Below are positions 1 through 8,630 of a DNA stretch of 64,000 nucleotides, one piece after another. This stretch comes from Rhodococcus rhodochrous (GTDB lineage: Bacteria > Actinomycetota > Actinomycetes > Mycobacteriales > Mycobacteriaceae). Position numbers and translations under genes: made by a program. How positions within the stretch are numbered: the stretch's first letter is position 1; each line of letters opens with the position of its first letter. The stretch is taken from contig NZ_CP027557.1 in NCBI RefSeq assembly GCF_014854695.1, positions 2,604,001 through 2,668,000 of the forward strand, read 5' to 3'. The notes under the pieces were generated by a model that worked only from the letters and a program-made list of their open reading frames with translations, did no database searches and was not told the origin of the DNA.

Positions 1-600
1 ACCCACGCCGTGGTGGGCCGCGGCGGGGATCAACTCCTCCTCGACGCCGCGGGCGAGCAGGGAGTACTCGACCTGCGTGCTGATCAGCGGAGCCGGGCGC
101 CGGGCGGCCGCCGCGGCGGTCGCGAGCTGCCAGCCGAGATAGCCGCGCACCCCGACGTAGCGCACGCGCCCGCTGGTGACGGCGAATTCGAGGGCGTCCA
201 TCACCTCGTCGACGGGGGTGTGCGGATCCCACGTCGCGACCTGCCACACGTCGAGGTGGTCGGTGCCGAGTTCGCGCAGGGTCGCGTCGAGTTGGTTGAG
301 CAGGCCCGAGCGGGAGCAGTCCACCCGGCCGGAACCGAGTGTGGAGGTGTCGATGCCGGAGCTGCCCGACAGCACCAGCTGGTCGCGGGGCACCACGTCG
401 TCGAGCAGTTCGGCGAGGATCCGTTGCGCGACCCCGTCTCCGTAGGCGGGGGAGGTGTCGACGAGCGTGCCGCCCACATCGACGAAGGCCGACAACTGGG
501 CTGCGGCCTCGTCGCCGTCCGTTCCGCGACCCCACGTCAAGGTGCCCAGGCCGAGCCGTGAAACCCGCAGGCCGCTCGCACCGACTGTCCTGTATTCCAT
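1..600 (-). CDS. Aldo/keto reductase family protein, C-terminus outside window
   Basis: The frame reads leftward from the ATG at 598-600 and leaves the window still open, giving about the first 200 residues of an aldo/keto reductase TIM barrel. Family marks are the N-terminal [14 protein letters not shown] segment, the DTSPAYGDG block that holds the active-site Asp and Tyr, and later [16 protein letters not shown] and [10 protein letters not shown] strands. Two catalytic positions look substituted: the Lys of the usual ATK motif falls in LSGSSG, and the His of the usual YQLH motif is WQVA. The protein may therefore be a poor or non-classical oxidoreductase. It is transcribed away from uppP. 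A GGGAGG lies 14 bases upstream of the ATG, rather far for a ribosome site, so the start is likely but not certain. Confidence 0.8.
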   Translation of the reverse strand, partial: MEYRTVGASGLRVSRLGLGTLTWGRGTDGDEAAAQLSAFVDVGGTLVDTSPAYGDGVAQRILAELLDDVVPRDQLVLSGSSGIDTSTLGSGRVDCSRSGLLNQLDATLRELGTDHLDVWQVATWDPHTPVDEVMDALEFAVTSGRVRYVGVRGYLGWQLATAAAAARRPAPLISTQVEYSLLARGVEEELIPAAAHHGVG

Positions 601-808
601 AACCGTCCGCGTTTCCTCCCGACACGACGGGACGTCGCCGCGCTCGGCCACGACCCCGGTACTGCACCCTAATGCGCGACAGGTGCGTGGCAGTGTCCGG
701 CGCGCCGACCGGTCGGGTTCCACGTACTCTTCGGCGAGTGAGAACTGCTCCCTGCATCCGCGACCACCGATCCGTCCCCACCGCAGCCTCCGTGCCGGGA
801 GCCGCCGC

Positions 809-1657
809 ATGATCGGCGAATCGATGACCTGGCTGCAGACGATCGTCCTCGGCATCGTGCAGGGCCTCACGGAGTTCCTGCCGATCTCCTCGTCCGGCCA
901 CCTGCGGATCGTGTCGGAGATCTTCTTCGGGGAGGACGCGGGCGCGTCCTTCACCGCGGTCACCCAGCTGGGCACCGAGGCCGCGGTGCTGGTGTTCTTC
1001 GCCGGCGACATCTGGCGCATCCTGCGCGCGTGGTTCCGCGGCCTGTTCCACAAGGAGCACCGCGCCGACCACGATTACAAGATGGGCTGGTACGTCATCC
1101 TCGGCACCATCCCGATCGGCATCCTCGGCGTGCTGTTCAAGGACGACATCCGCACCGTCGCCCGCAATCTGTGGCTCGTCGCCACCATGCTCATCGTGTT
1201 CTCGATCGTCATCGCCGCTGCCGAGTACTTCGGCAAGCAGCGGCGCGACGTGAGTCAGCTCACCCTCAAGGACGGCCTGATCATGGGTTCGGCGCAGGCG
1301 CTGGCCCTGATCCCCGGCGTGTCCCGCTCCGGCGGCACCATCTCGGCCGGTCTGTTCCTCGGTCTCACCCGCGAGGCCGCCGCCCGGTATTCGTTCCTGC
1401 TCGCCATTCCTGCGGTCGTCGCCTCCGGTCTGTTCAGCCTGCCGGACGCCTTCGAACCGGCCGGTGAGGGGCTCAACGCCTCGGGAGCGCAGTTGCTCGT
1501 CGCGACCGTGATCGCCTTCGCGGTCGGTTACGCCGCGATCGCATGGCTGCTGCGCTTCGTCGTCAACCACTCGATGTACTGGTTCGTCGGCTACCGCGTG
1601 ATCCTCGGCGTGATCGTGCTGGGGCTGCTCGCGACCGGCGTGGTCTCCGCCACCTGA
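809..1657 (+). CDS. uppP: Undecaprenyl-diphosphatase UppP (BacA)
   Basis: Integral membrane enzyme that dephosphorylates undecaprenyl pyrophosphate to recycle the peptidoglycan lipid carrier; its loss or gain affects bacitracin resistance. The 282-residue protein shows both family signatures: the N-terminal [14 protein letters not shown] block with its Glu residues, and PGVSRSGG in the middle, with about eight hydrophobic spans. I chose the ATG at 809 because GGGAG at 797-801 sits seven bases upstream; an ATG at 824 is the alternative, and the reading frame further upstream has no family homology. It heads a conserved actinobacterial run with the histidine phosphatase, DUF3090, SCO1664-type and mshC genes, all on the same strand. 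Confidence 0.93.
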   Translation: MIGESMTWLQTIVLGIVQGLTEFLPISSSGHLRIVSEIFFGEDAGASFTAVTQLGTEAAVLVFFAGDIWRILRAWFRGLFHKEHRADHDYKMGWYVILGTIPIGILGVLFKDDIRTVARNLWLVATMLIVFSIVIAAAEYFGKQRRDVSQLTLKDGLIMGSAQALALIPGVSRSGGTISAGLFLGLTREAAARYSFLLAIPAVVASGLFSLPDAFEPAGEGLNASGAQLLVATVIAFAVGYAAIAWLLRFVVNHSMYWFVGYRVILGVIVLGLLATGVVSAT

Positions 1658-1681
1658 GAGGCTGCCGACAGGCGGTACCTC

Positions 1682-1687
1682 TAGGCT
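1682..1687 (+). promoter_or_regulatory. -10 box TAGGCT of a leaderless promoter
   Basis: TAGGCT ends six bases before the ATG at 1694, which puts the predicted transcription start on or next to the A of the ATG. No Shine-Dalgarno sequence lies in between. No clear -35 hexamer is visible. A weak hairpin (GAGG...CCTC, 1658-1681) just upstream could end uppP transcription. Confidence 0.55.
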
Positions 1688-1693
1688 GGGCGC

Positions 1694-2422
1694 ATGACGG
1701 TCATCCTGCTGCGGCACGGACGGTCGACGGCGAACACCTCGCACGTGTTGGCCGGTCGTTCCCCCGGTGTCGAACTCGACGAGGTCGGCCACGTCCAGGC
1801 GAAGAATCTCGTCACCCGGTTCGCCGGTCTCGAGATCACCGAGATCGTGCGGTCGCCGCTGCTGCGGTGCCGGCAGACGGTGCAGCCGCTGGCGACCGAT
1901 CGCGGACTCGAACCGGTCGTCGACGAGCGGCTCGCCGAGGTCGACTACGGGCAGTGGACCGGACGCGAACTGAAGGAATTGGTCGAGGAACCGCTGTGGG
2001 CGGTCGTGCAGCAGCACGCTTCCGCGGCGGTCTTCCCCGACGGTGAAGGGCTCGCGCAGGTGCAGTCCCGCGCAGTGGCCGCGATCCGCGAACACGACCG
2101 GCGCCTGCGCGACGCGCACGGCAAGGACGTCGTGTGGATCGCGTGCAGCCACGGCGACGTCATCAAGTCGATCCTCGCCGACGCGCTCGCGACGCATCTC
2201 GACAGCTTCCAGCGGATCGTCGCCGAGCCGGCGTCGATCAGCGTCGTCCGCTACACCGACACCCGGCCGTTCGTGCTGCGCGTGAACGACACCGGTTCGG
2301 ACCTGTCCGGACTCGCCGGCCCGTCCGAACCGAAGTCCGTGCCCGGCGGCGAAGTGCCCGGCGCGGTCGAGGAACCCGGCGACCCACCGCAGGGGCACCG
2401 ACAGGAGACGGCACGCGGATAA
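1694..2422 (+). CDS. Histidine phosphatase (phosphoglycerate-mutase-like) family protein
   Basis: A 242-residue member of the histidine phosphatase superfamily, which acts through a phospho-histidine intermediate. The catalytic RHG is at the N-terminus (LLRHGRSTAN), the acid region is EVDYGQWTGREL, and the second catalytic His is in CSHGDVIKS. The substrate cannot be told from sequence. In actinobacteria this gene is usually linked to the DUF3090, SCO1664-type and mshC genes that follow here, so a shared role around mycothiol or the envelope has been guessed but is not shown. The C-terminal ~45 residues (rich in Pro, Gly, Glu) look disordered. Translation probably starts leaderless at 1694. 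Confidence 0.85.
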   Translation: MTVILLRHGRSTANTSHVLAGRSPGVELDEVGHVQAKNLVTRFAGLEITEIVRSPLLRCRQTVQPLATDRGLEPVVDERLAEVDYGQWTGRELKELVEEPLWAVVQQHASAAVFPDGEGLAQVQSRAVAAIREHDRRLRDAHGKDVVWIACSHGDVIKSILADALATHLDSFQRIVAEPASISVVRYTDTRPFVLRVNDTGSDLSGLAGPSEPKSVPGGEVPGAVEEPGDPPQGHRQETARG

Positions 2423-2467
2423 TGACAGTGACCGTCATGGCAGAGTGTGGGGACTCGAGGAGGTGTG

Positions 2468-3058
2468 ATGGCCCGCGCGATACACGTGTTTCGAACACCT
2501 GATCGGTTCATCGCCGGCACCGTCGGTGAACCGGGCGACCGGGTGTTCTACCTGCAGGCCGTGCACGAGTCCCGTGTGGTGAGCGTGCTTCTGGAGAAGC
2601 AGCAGGTGCAGATCCTGGCCGACCGGATGGGACTGTTGCTCGAAGAGGTGCAGCGCCGCTTCGGCACGGTGATCCCCGACGATCCCGAGGTCGACGTCAG
2701 TCCGCTGGTGACACCGATCGAAGCCGAGTTCCGGGTCGGCACCATGGGTCTGGGCTGGGACGCCGACGCCGGATCGGTGGTGGTCGAACTGCTCGCGGTC
2801 ACCGACACCGAACTCGACGAATCGGTAGTGCTCGACGACACCGAGGAAGGCCCCGACGCGGTGCGGGTGTTCCTCACCCCGGTGCAGGCCCGCGAATTCG
2901 CGGCCCGCTCCGAACTCGTCGTCTCGGCCGGGCGCGCGCCGTGCCCGCTGTGCGGCGAACCGATCGGCGCCGACGGACACATCTGCGTCCGCACCAACGG
3001 TTACCTGCGCACTCCCGGATTCGATCCGGCCGCGTGGTTCGGCGAGGAAGAAAGCTGA
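2468..3058 (+). CDS. DUF3090 family protein with C-terminal zinc-knuckle-like Cys motif
   Basis: A 196-residue conserved actinobacterial protein of unknown function. It starts MARAIHVFRTPDRFIAGTVG and ends with CPLCGEPIGADGHIC, whose Cys/His spacing suggests a bound zinc, followed by the family-typical RTNGYLRTPGFDP. A strong GAGGAGG at 2457-2463 precedes the start; the ATG at 2468 gives a four-base spacer, and a GTG directly before it (2465) is in frame but would sit too close. It lies 45 bases after the phosphatase gene and four bases before the next gene, so the three are probably co-transcribed. No catalytic residues can be assigned. Confidence 0.85.
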   Translation: MARAIHVFRTPDRFIAGTVGEPGDRVFYLQAVHESRVVSVLLEKQQVQILADRMGLLLEEVQRRFGTVIPDDPEVDVSPLVTPIEAEFRVGTMGLGWDADAGSVVVELLAVTDTELDESVVLDDTEEGPDAVRVFLTPVQAREFAARSELVVSAGRAPCPLCGEPIGADGHICVRTNGYLRTPGFDPAAWFGEEES

Positions 3059-3062
3059 CCGC

Positions 3063-3869
3063 GTGACGACGCCGGACGTGCGGAGCGTGCTGACCGACGG
3101 CGACCTCGACGTCGTCGGGCAGATCGCGCACGCGAGCAACGCGACCCTCGTGTGCGACGCGCAGCTCGGCGACACCGAGGTGCGGTGCGTCTACAAACCC
3201 GTCCGCGGGGAGCGGCCGCTGTGGGACTTCCCCGACGGCACCCTCGCCGGACGCGAGGTCGCCTCGTACCTGATCTCCGAGGCACTCGGCTGGGACGTCA
3301 TCCCGCTCACCGTGCTGCGCGACGGTCCGTACGGTCCCGGCATGGTGCAGCGCTGGATCGACACGGTCGACACCGCGCAGGGCGGAACGGAACGCCTGGA
3401 TCTGGTGGACCTGTGCCCCGCCGGTGCGGTCGCGCAGGGATGGCTGCCGATCCTGCGTGCCCGCGATCTGGACGGCGCCGAGGTGGTGCTCGTCCACGCC
3501 GACGATCCGCGCCTGCAACGCATGGCGGTGCTCGACGTAGTCCTCAACAACGCCGACCGCAAGGGCGGCCACGTCCTCGAAGGTCGCGACGGGCACGTCT
3601 ACGGCGTCGATCACGGCATCTGCCTGCACCAGGACGACAAGCTGCGCACCGTGCTGTGGGGGTGGAGCGGCGACCCCGTCGACCCGGTCCTCCTCGCCGA
3701 CCTCGACAAGCTGCTGCGCCGATTCGACGGCGGCTTCGCCGAGGAGCTGTGCGAGCACGTCACCGCCACCGAGGTGCGTGCCCTGCAGCGCAGGATCACC
3801 CGCTTGCTCGAACATCCCGTGATGCCGCATCCGCGCGGCGACCGGCGCATTCCCTGGCCCGCCTTCTGA
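3063..3869 (+). CDS. SCO1664 family protein (phosphatidylinositol-kinase-like fold)
   Basis: A 268-residue protein of the actinobacterial SCO1664 family, remotely related to PI3/PI4-kinase and HipA-like folds. Kinase-like elements are VYKPVRGERPLWDFPDGTL (nucleotide-loop and Lys region), AVLDVVLNNADRKGGHVL (catalytic loop with Asn-Asn-Ala-Asp) and VYGVDHGICLH (metal-binding Asp-His). It could phosphorylate a small molecule or protein, but the substrate is unknown. It starts at a GTG four bases after the DUF3090 stop, and mshC follows 75 bases later with its own promoter. Confidence 0.82.
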   Translation: MTTPDVRSVLTDGDLDVVGQIAHASNATLVCDAQLGDTEVRCVYKPVRGERPLWDFPDGTLAGREVASYLISEALGWDVIPLTVLRDGPYGPGMVQRWIDTVDTAQGGTERLDLVDLCPAGAVAQGWLPILRARDLDGAEVVLVHADDPRLQRMAVLDVVLNNADRKGGHVLEGRDGHVYGVDHGICLHQDDKLRTVLWGWSGDPVDPVLLADLDKLLRRFDGGFAEELCEHVTATEVRALQRRITRLLEHPVMPHPRGDRRIPWPAF

Positions 3870-3931
3870 CGTCCCAGCCGTTCGCCTACCGCACGCCCGG
3901 GTGCCCGCGCGGAGCACTCCCGCGACTCCAT

Positions 3932-3937
3932 TAGGCT
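3932..3937 (+). promoter_or_regulatory. -10 box TAGGCT of a leaderless mshC promoter
   Basis: The same hexamer as at 1682 lies seven bases before the mshC ATG at 3945, so the mRNA probably starts at or within a base or two of the initiation codon. No ribosome-binding site is visible. Confidence 0.55.
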
Positions 3938-3944
3938 CGTAGTC

Positions 3945-5186
3945 ATGCAATCTTGGTCCGACGTCGCGATCCCGTCCGTCCCCGGTCAGGGGCCTCCGTT
4001 GCGGTTGTTCGACACCGCGGACCGAGCGGTGCGTCCGGTCACCCCGGGCGACACCGCGACGATGTACGTGTGCGGCATCACCCCCTACGACGCCACGCAC
4101 CTCGGCCACGCCGCCACCTACCTGACCTTCGATCTGGTCAACCGCATCTGGCGCGACGCCGGCCACGACGTCCACTACGTGCAGAACGTCACCGACGTCG
4201 ACGACCCGCTGTTCGAACGCGCCGAGCGCGACGGTGAGGACTGGGTCGTTCTCGGCATGCGCGAGACCGCCCTGTTCCGCGAGGACATGGAAGCCCTGCG
4301 CGTGCTGCCGCCGCGCGACTACATCGGTGCCGTCGAATCGGTGAACGAGGTCGTCGAACTCGTCGAGAAGCTCGTCGCCTCCGGTGCCGCCTACATCGTC
4401 GAGGACGCCGAGTACCCCGATGTCTACTTCCGGACCGACGCCACCGAGCAGTTCGGCTACGAATCCGGCTACGACCACGACACGATGATGCGGTTCTTCG
4501 CCGAGCGCGGCGGCGACCCGGAGCGCCCCGGCAAGCGCGACCCGCTCGACGCGCTGCTGTGGCGCGCGCAGCGTCCCGGCGAACCGGCCTGGCCGTCGCC
4601 CTTCGGTGACGGACGCCCCGGCTGGCACATCGAGTGCGCGGCCATCGCCCTCAACCGCATCGGCTCCGGCTTCGATGTGCAGGGCGGCGGCAGCGACCTG
4701 ATCTTCCCGCACCACGAGTACTCCGCCGCGCACGCCGAGGCCGTCACCGGCGACCGGCGCTTCGCGCGGCACTATGTGCACACCGGCATGATCGGCCTCG
4801 ACGGCGAGAAGATGTCGAAGTCGCGCGGCAACCTGGTGTTCGTCTCCAAGATGCGCGGTGAGGGCGTCGACCCGGCTGCCATCCGCCTGGGTTTGCTGTC
4901 GGGTCACTACCGCGTCGACCGTCCGTGGACGTCCGAGGTCCTCGGCGCCGCCGAGGCGCGACTGGCGCTGTGGAAGCAGGCGGCGGCGCTGCCGTCGGCA
5001 GCCTCCGCCGAGGACACGGTCGCGCGCCTGCGCCAGCACCTCGCCGACGACCTCGACACCCCGAAGGCCCTCGACGCCCTGGACGGGTGGGCGAGCTTCG
5101 CTGTCGAGCGCGGCGGCGACGATGCTGCGGCGCCGGGCCTGTTCGCCGACGCGGTCGACGCGCTGCTGGGCGTGCCGCTGCGCTGA
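3945..5186 (+). CDS. mshC: Mycothiol synthesis Cys ligase MshC
   Basis: L-cysteine:1D-myo-inositol 2-amino-2-deoxy-alpha-D-glucopyranoside ligase, the ATP-dependent third step of mycothiol synthesis; evolutionarily a shortened cysteinyl-tRNA synthetase. The 413-residue length fits the family (CysS is longer). It carries the HIGH-equivalent THLGH at residues 51-55, preceded by the zinc Cys of [10 protein letters not shown], the second zinc region [11 protein letters not shown], the [12 protein letters not shown] block, and KMSKS at 289-293. Mycothiol is the main thiol of actinobacteria, so this gene supports that placement. It is followed by a strong hairpin terminator shared with the converging helicase gene. 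Confidence 0.95.
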   Translation: MQSWSDVAIPSVPGQGPPLRLFDTADRAVRPVTPGDTATMYVCGITPYDATHLGHAATYLTFDLVNRIWRDAGHDVHYVQNVTDVDDPLFERAERDGEDWVVLGMRETALFREDMEALRVLPPRDYIGAVESVNEVVELVEKLVASGAAYIVEDAEYPDVYFRTDATEQFGYESGYDHDTMMRFFAERGGDPERPGKRDPLDALLWRAQRPGEPAWPSPFGDGRPGWHIECAAIALNRIGSGFDVQGGGSDLIFPHHEYSAAHAEAVTGDRRFARHYVHTGMIGLDGEKMSKSRGNLVFVSKMRGEGVDPAAIRLGLLSGHYRVDRPWTSEVLGAAEARLALWKQAAALPSAASAEDTVARLRQHLADDLDTPKALDALDGWASFAVERGGDDAAAPGLFADAVDALLGVPLR

Positions 5187-5190
5187 CGCG

Positions 5191-5236
5191 CCCGTGCGTG
5201 GTTGGGGTAGCGGGCGTCACCACAACCACGCACGGG
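5191..5236. terminator. Bidirectional hairpin between mshC and the SNF2 gene
   Basis: Perfect 14-bp inverted repeat: CCCGTGCGTGGTTG at 5191-5204 pairs with CAACCACGCACGGG at 5223-5236 across an 18-base loop. It lies between two convergent genes and has no T run on either side, as is common for actinobacterial terminators. Confidence 0.75.
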
Positions 5237-5240
5237 GCGG

Positions 5241-8200
5241 TTACGCCAAGAGCGCGCGGATGTCGTCGGCGGTCAGGGCCGACGAGAACATGTCTCCGTC
5301 GTCGACGACGGACGAGAACAGTTCGGCCTTGCGCACTTGCAGCGCCCGCACCTTCGCTTCGATGGTGTCGCGGGCGATCAGCCGGTACACCATGACGTTG
5401 CGGGTCTGCCCGATGCGGTGGGTACGGTCGACTGCCTGCGCTTCGGTCGCGGGGTTCCACCACGGGTCGAGCAGGAAACAATAGTCCGCTTCCACCAGAT
5501 TCAGGCCGAACCCTCCGGCCTTGAGGCTGATGAGGAACACCGGCGCCACCCCGGACTTGAAGTCCTCGAGCACTTTTCCGCGTTCTCGGGTTCTGCCGTC
5601 CAGGTACAGGTAGTCAATTCCGGCAGCATCGAGCCGTGTCCGGACCCGGTCGAGGAACCCGGTGAACTGGCTGAATACCAAGGCCCGGTGCCCGCCTGCG
5701 ATCACGTCGTCGAGCTGTTCGAGCAACGCATCGATCTTCGCGGAGCCGACTGTGCCGTGCGCGTCGTCGACCAGCGTCGGATCGAGACTCATTTGCCGCA
5801 GCAAGGTCAGCGACCGCAGGATCGTGAAGCGGTTGCTGTCGAGGTCGTCGACGAGCCCGAGAATCTTCTGCCTCTCCCGCTGCAACTGCCGGTCGTAGAG
5901 GGCACGGTGTTTCGGTGCGAGCTCCACCTCGAGCACCTGCTCCTGCTTCTCCGGCAGGTCGGTGGCGACCTGTTCCTTCGTGCGACGCAACATCAGCGGC
6001 TTGATGCGCTGCCGTAGCTGCACCAGCAACTCGGGATTGCTGCCGCTCTCGATGGGCTTGCGGTAGTAGTCCTGAAACTTCGTCGGATGGGGGAACAGGC
6101 CGGGCGCGGTGATCGACAGCAGCGACCACAACTCCATCAGATTGTTCTCCATCGGAGTTCCGGTGATCGCGACCTTCAGTGACGCCTCGATCTGCCGCAC
6201 GCACTGATACGCCTTCGCCCGGTGGTTCTTGACGAACTGGGCTTCGTCGAGCAGCAACATCGACCAATCCCGTTCGAGATAATCGTCGATGTCCAAGCGC
6301 AGCAACGTGTAGGACGTGACGACGACGTCGATGCCGTCGATCAGTTCGCCCAGCGACGCACCGCGTTTGCCCGACGTCTCGGTGATCGCGACGACATTCA
6401 GATCCGGCGCGAACCTCCGTGCCTCGGTAGCCCAGTTCGGAACCACCGAGGTCGGCGCGACGATGAGTACCGGGGCATCCGCGGGTCGCTTCGCGCGCGC
6501 GTGGCAGATCAGTGCAAGCGACTGCAGGGTCTTGCCGAGGCCCATGTCGTCGGCGAGGATTCCGCCGAGCCCGTGCGTCCACAAGAACGTCAACCACCGG
6601 AATCCGTCGAGCTGGTACGGCCGCAGCGTCGCCTGTAATGCCTTCGGCACCCGGGTCTTTGCTGTGGCCTTCACGTCGAGAAGTCCTTGTACCTGTTTCT
6701 TCCAGGCCGCGGCCTGCTTGTCGACGACACCGAGCGCTGCCAATTCCTCCCAGATTCCGGCCTGGAATCGGCTCAGCTGCAACCGATCCGGATCGTCGTC
6801 TTCGTGCAGCGCGCGGGCTTCGTCGACGAGCCGGCGCAGTTGCTGCAGTTCGGGCTTGTCCAGCGGCAGGTAGGCCCCGTCGGGCAGCATCAGATACGCC
6901 GCCCCGTCGCTGAGTGCGGTGAACACCTCGCGGAACGGGATGGTCGTGCCGTCGAGTTCGATGGTGATGTCCAGATCGAACCAGTCGGAGTCGGCGGTGG
7001 CCTTGGTGGACAGTCCGATGCGCAGGCTGTCGCCGACGTCTCGGTAGTCGGCGGGGGTGCCCTCGACGCGCACCTGCACGTCGTCACGGCCGGACAGTAG
7101 TGGCAACACCTCGGATACCAGTCGTGCGGTGTTGAGATCGACGATGGTGACGCGGGAGAACAGCTGCCGGTCGACGGAGTTGTCCAATCCGAACGGGGCG
7201 ACCACCGGTCGGATCTCGGTGAGCAGCGCGTCCTCGACGTCGCGGTCGCGGACGGTGTCGCCGAGATGTTCGTACAACTCGACCGTATATTCGCCGTCGC
7301 CGACGGTGTAGACGAACTGCCAGTGCAGATCGGCGCGATGCTGAGGGCGGAACGCGACGTGCAGTAGCAGCGCCGGCCCCGTCACGGTCGGTGCCGTGAA
7401 CGAGCCGTCGACGGAGGTGACGGTCGCTGCTCGGTGCAGACGCGGGTAGTAGGTGGTCGCGAACCGCGGCACCTGATCTGCCGGCACGGTGAGCGCACCG
7501 CCGCTCTGCAGCAGTTGCTGCATGCCGACGGCAACGGGGTTGCGGAGTTGCGCGAGACGGAACGGTAGATCTGCCGGCGCGCCGCCGTCGTGATCCCCGG
7601 ACAGGAGGTAGACGACGCCGTGGGCGGGGGCGCCGATGAACGCGACCGCGGCCCCGGTCGAATCGTCGCTGATGTGCAGGGCTGGGGTGACGGTCAGGCC
7701 GTCACCCACATCTGCGACGTCGACGTGCACCTCTGCGGCGCCCGGCGGCGGCACCGCGCCGTGCTTCTTCTTCGCGTAGCGCAGCTCGATCCCGAGGCGG
7801 CGGGCATCGTCGAGCAGCGACCACAGTCGCGGCGACACCGCGGACAGGTCGAGGGTGGTCGAGGCGGAACTGTAGTAACTTCGTGTCGATGCGTGTACCA
7901 GCGCCGCGAATTCGAGCAACAGTTGCTGGTGTTGTTTGTTCACGTCGTAGGTGTAGGCCAGATTCTGCCATGAGATGTTGCCGGACACCCACCCGGTGCG
8001 TCCGGGACGCAGCACCCGTGCGGACAGCACCGGAGTGGGAGCGTGTGCTCGCTGTGTCAACGCCAGTTGCAGCGCGAGCGGCGTTCCGCTACCGGTCACG
8101 TGATCCTCGAACATCGCTTCGAACGGCTCCTCCCAGGAGGGGACAGCCGGGGTCGTATCCTCCTGCGGGACAAGCAACGTGAGCAGAAGCGCTACGGTGT

Positions 8201-8459
8201 GCTTGCAGTCGTAGCCCACCGGGCACGAACATTCTCCGTACTCGAACTCGAGGCCTCGTGGCCCGGGGTGGAGTCGAACGACCGCCTGGTACATCCGCGT
8301 GCCGGCGATCTGTCCGAAACCGACGAGATTGTCCTCGTCGAATCCGCAGTCGACGACCGCGCCCGATTCGGCGTAGCGCCTCCCTCGTTCGAACGTAGGA
8401 CGACCCACCGCGGTGACCAGCGACTGGATGAGGTGGTCGAATGCTGGATCTCCGGACAT
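5241..8459 (-). CDS. SWIM zinc finger plus SNF2-family helicase/ATPase
   Basis: A 1072-residue DNA translocase. An N-terminal SWIM zinc finger is at Cys77-x-Cys79-x5-Cys85-x-His87 (GECSCPVGYDCKHTVALL). A long middle region of unrecognised fold follows. The C-terminal half is a full SNF2 motor: ADDMGLGKT with Lys643, the DEAQ-type motif II in LLLDEAQFVKN, TGTPMENN, SKAGGFGLNL-like motif V (LKAGGFGLNLVEADYCF) and the RTHRIGQTRNVMVYRL motif VI. The open frame extends 145 codons further upstream, but I start at the ATG at 8457-8459 because the SWIM region begins there and a TAGACT -10 box lies eight bases upstream. It diverges from the unknown/MoxR/VWA operon. SWIM proteins recur next to MoxR-VWA pairs (as with E. 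coli yehL-yehP-yehQ), so a joint system is plausible. Confidence 0.88.
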   Translation of the reverse strand: MSGDPAFDHLIQSLVTAVGRPTFERGRRYAESGAVVDCGFDEDNLVGFGQIAGTRMYQAVVRLHPGPRGLEFEYGECSCPVGYDCKHTVALLLTLLVPQEDTTPAVPSWEEPFEAMFEDHVTGSGTPLALQLALTQRAHAPTPVLSARVLRPGRTGWVSGNISWQNLAYTYDVNKQHQQLLLEFAALVHASTRSYYSSASTTLDLSAVSPRLWSLLDDARRLGIELRYAKKKHGAVPPPGAAEVHVDVADVGDGLTVTPALHISDDSTGAAVAFIGAPAHGVVYLLSGDHDGGAPADLPFRLAQLRNPVAVGMQQLLQSGGALTVPADQVPRFATTYYPRLHRAATVTSVDGSFTAPTVTGPALLLHVAFRPQHRADLHWQFVYTVGDGEYTVELYEHLGDTVRDRDVEDALLTEIRPVVAPFGLDNSVDRQLFSRVTIVDLNTARLVSEVLPLLSGRDDVQVRVEGTPADYRDVGDSLRIGLSTKATADSDWFDLDITIELDGTTIPFREVFTALSDGAAYLMLPDGAYLPLDKPELQQLRRLVDEARALHEDDDPDRLQLSRFQAGIWEELAALGVVDKQAAAWKKQVQGLLDVKATAKTRVPKALQATLRPYQLDGFRWLTFLWTHGLGGILADDMGLGKTLQSLALICHARAKRPADAPVLIVAPTSVVPNWATEARRFAPDLNVVAITETSGKRGASLGELIDGIDVVVTSYTLLRLDIDDYLERDWSMLLLDEAQFVKNHRAKAYQCVRQIEASLKVAITGTPMENNLMELWSLLSITAPGLFPHPTKFQDYYRKPIESGSNPELLVQLRQRIKPLMLRRTKEQVATDLPEKQEQVLEVELAPKHRALYDRQLQRERQKILGLVDDLDSNRFTILRSLTLLRQMSLDPTLVDDAHGTVGSAKIDALLEQLDDVIAGGHRALVFSQFTGFLDRVRTRLDAAGIDYLYLDGRTRERGKVLEDFKSGVAPVFLISLKAGGFGLNLVEADYCFLLDPWWNPATEAQAVDRTHRIGQTRNVMVYRLIARDTIEAKVRALQVRKAELFSSVVDDGDMFSSALTADDIRALLA

Positions 8460-8467
8460 GAATGGGC

Positions 8468-8473
8468 AGTCTA
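8468..8473 (-). promoter_or_regulatory. -10 box TAGACT for the SNF2 helicase gene
   Basis: Read on the reverse strand, TAGACT is followed by eight bases and then the ATG at 8459, which allows only a zero- or one-to-two-base leader. The divergent uORF promoter is about 90 bp away, so the two transcription units share one 114-bp control region. Confidence 0.5.
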
Positions 8474-8560
8474 TGCGCCCACATCCCGCGCGAGGGCAGG
8501 GACTCGCACCCGTCGCCATGCCGTCCGGACCGGGCGCTGGCCGCAAGCGCCGCGACACGC

Positions 8561-8566
8561 TACGAT
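8561..8566 (+). promoter_or_regulatory. -10 box TACGAT of a leaderless small-ORF promoter
   Basis: TACGAT ends seven bases before the ATG at 8574, predicting a transcript that begins at the start codon of the 18-codon ORF. The identical hexamer serves the gene starting at 54573. Confidence 0.5.
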
Positions 8567-8573
8567 TGCGTCG

Positions 8574-8630
8574 ATGACAACCTTCTCTGATCAAAGATTG
8601 GGGGCCCAGTTCGCTCACGGTGAGTGCTGA
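8574..8630 (+). CDS. Putative leaderless 18-residue leader peptide ORF
   Basis: Too short for usual gene calling. ATG at 8574 opens MTTFSDQRLGAQFAHGEC and stops with the TGA at 8628-8630. That TGA overlaps the ATG at 8630 of the next gene (TGATG), the classic arrangement for translational coupling. The ORF has no Shine-Dalgarno sequence but has a TACGAT -10 box placed for leaderless initiation. No homology is recognised. It may simply be the device that loads ribosomes onto the downstream gene, or a regulatory leader peptide that senses something through its own translation. The single Cys is the last residue. Confidence 0.45.
   Translation: MTTFSDQRLGAQFAHGEC

Noticed and set aside
2874-5039. 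A 721-codon open frame antisense to the SCO1664-type gene and mshC
   Set aside because: Shadow frame with no family similarity; both genes on the other strand are clearly real.
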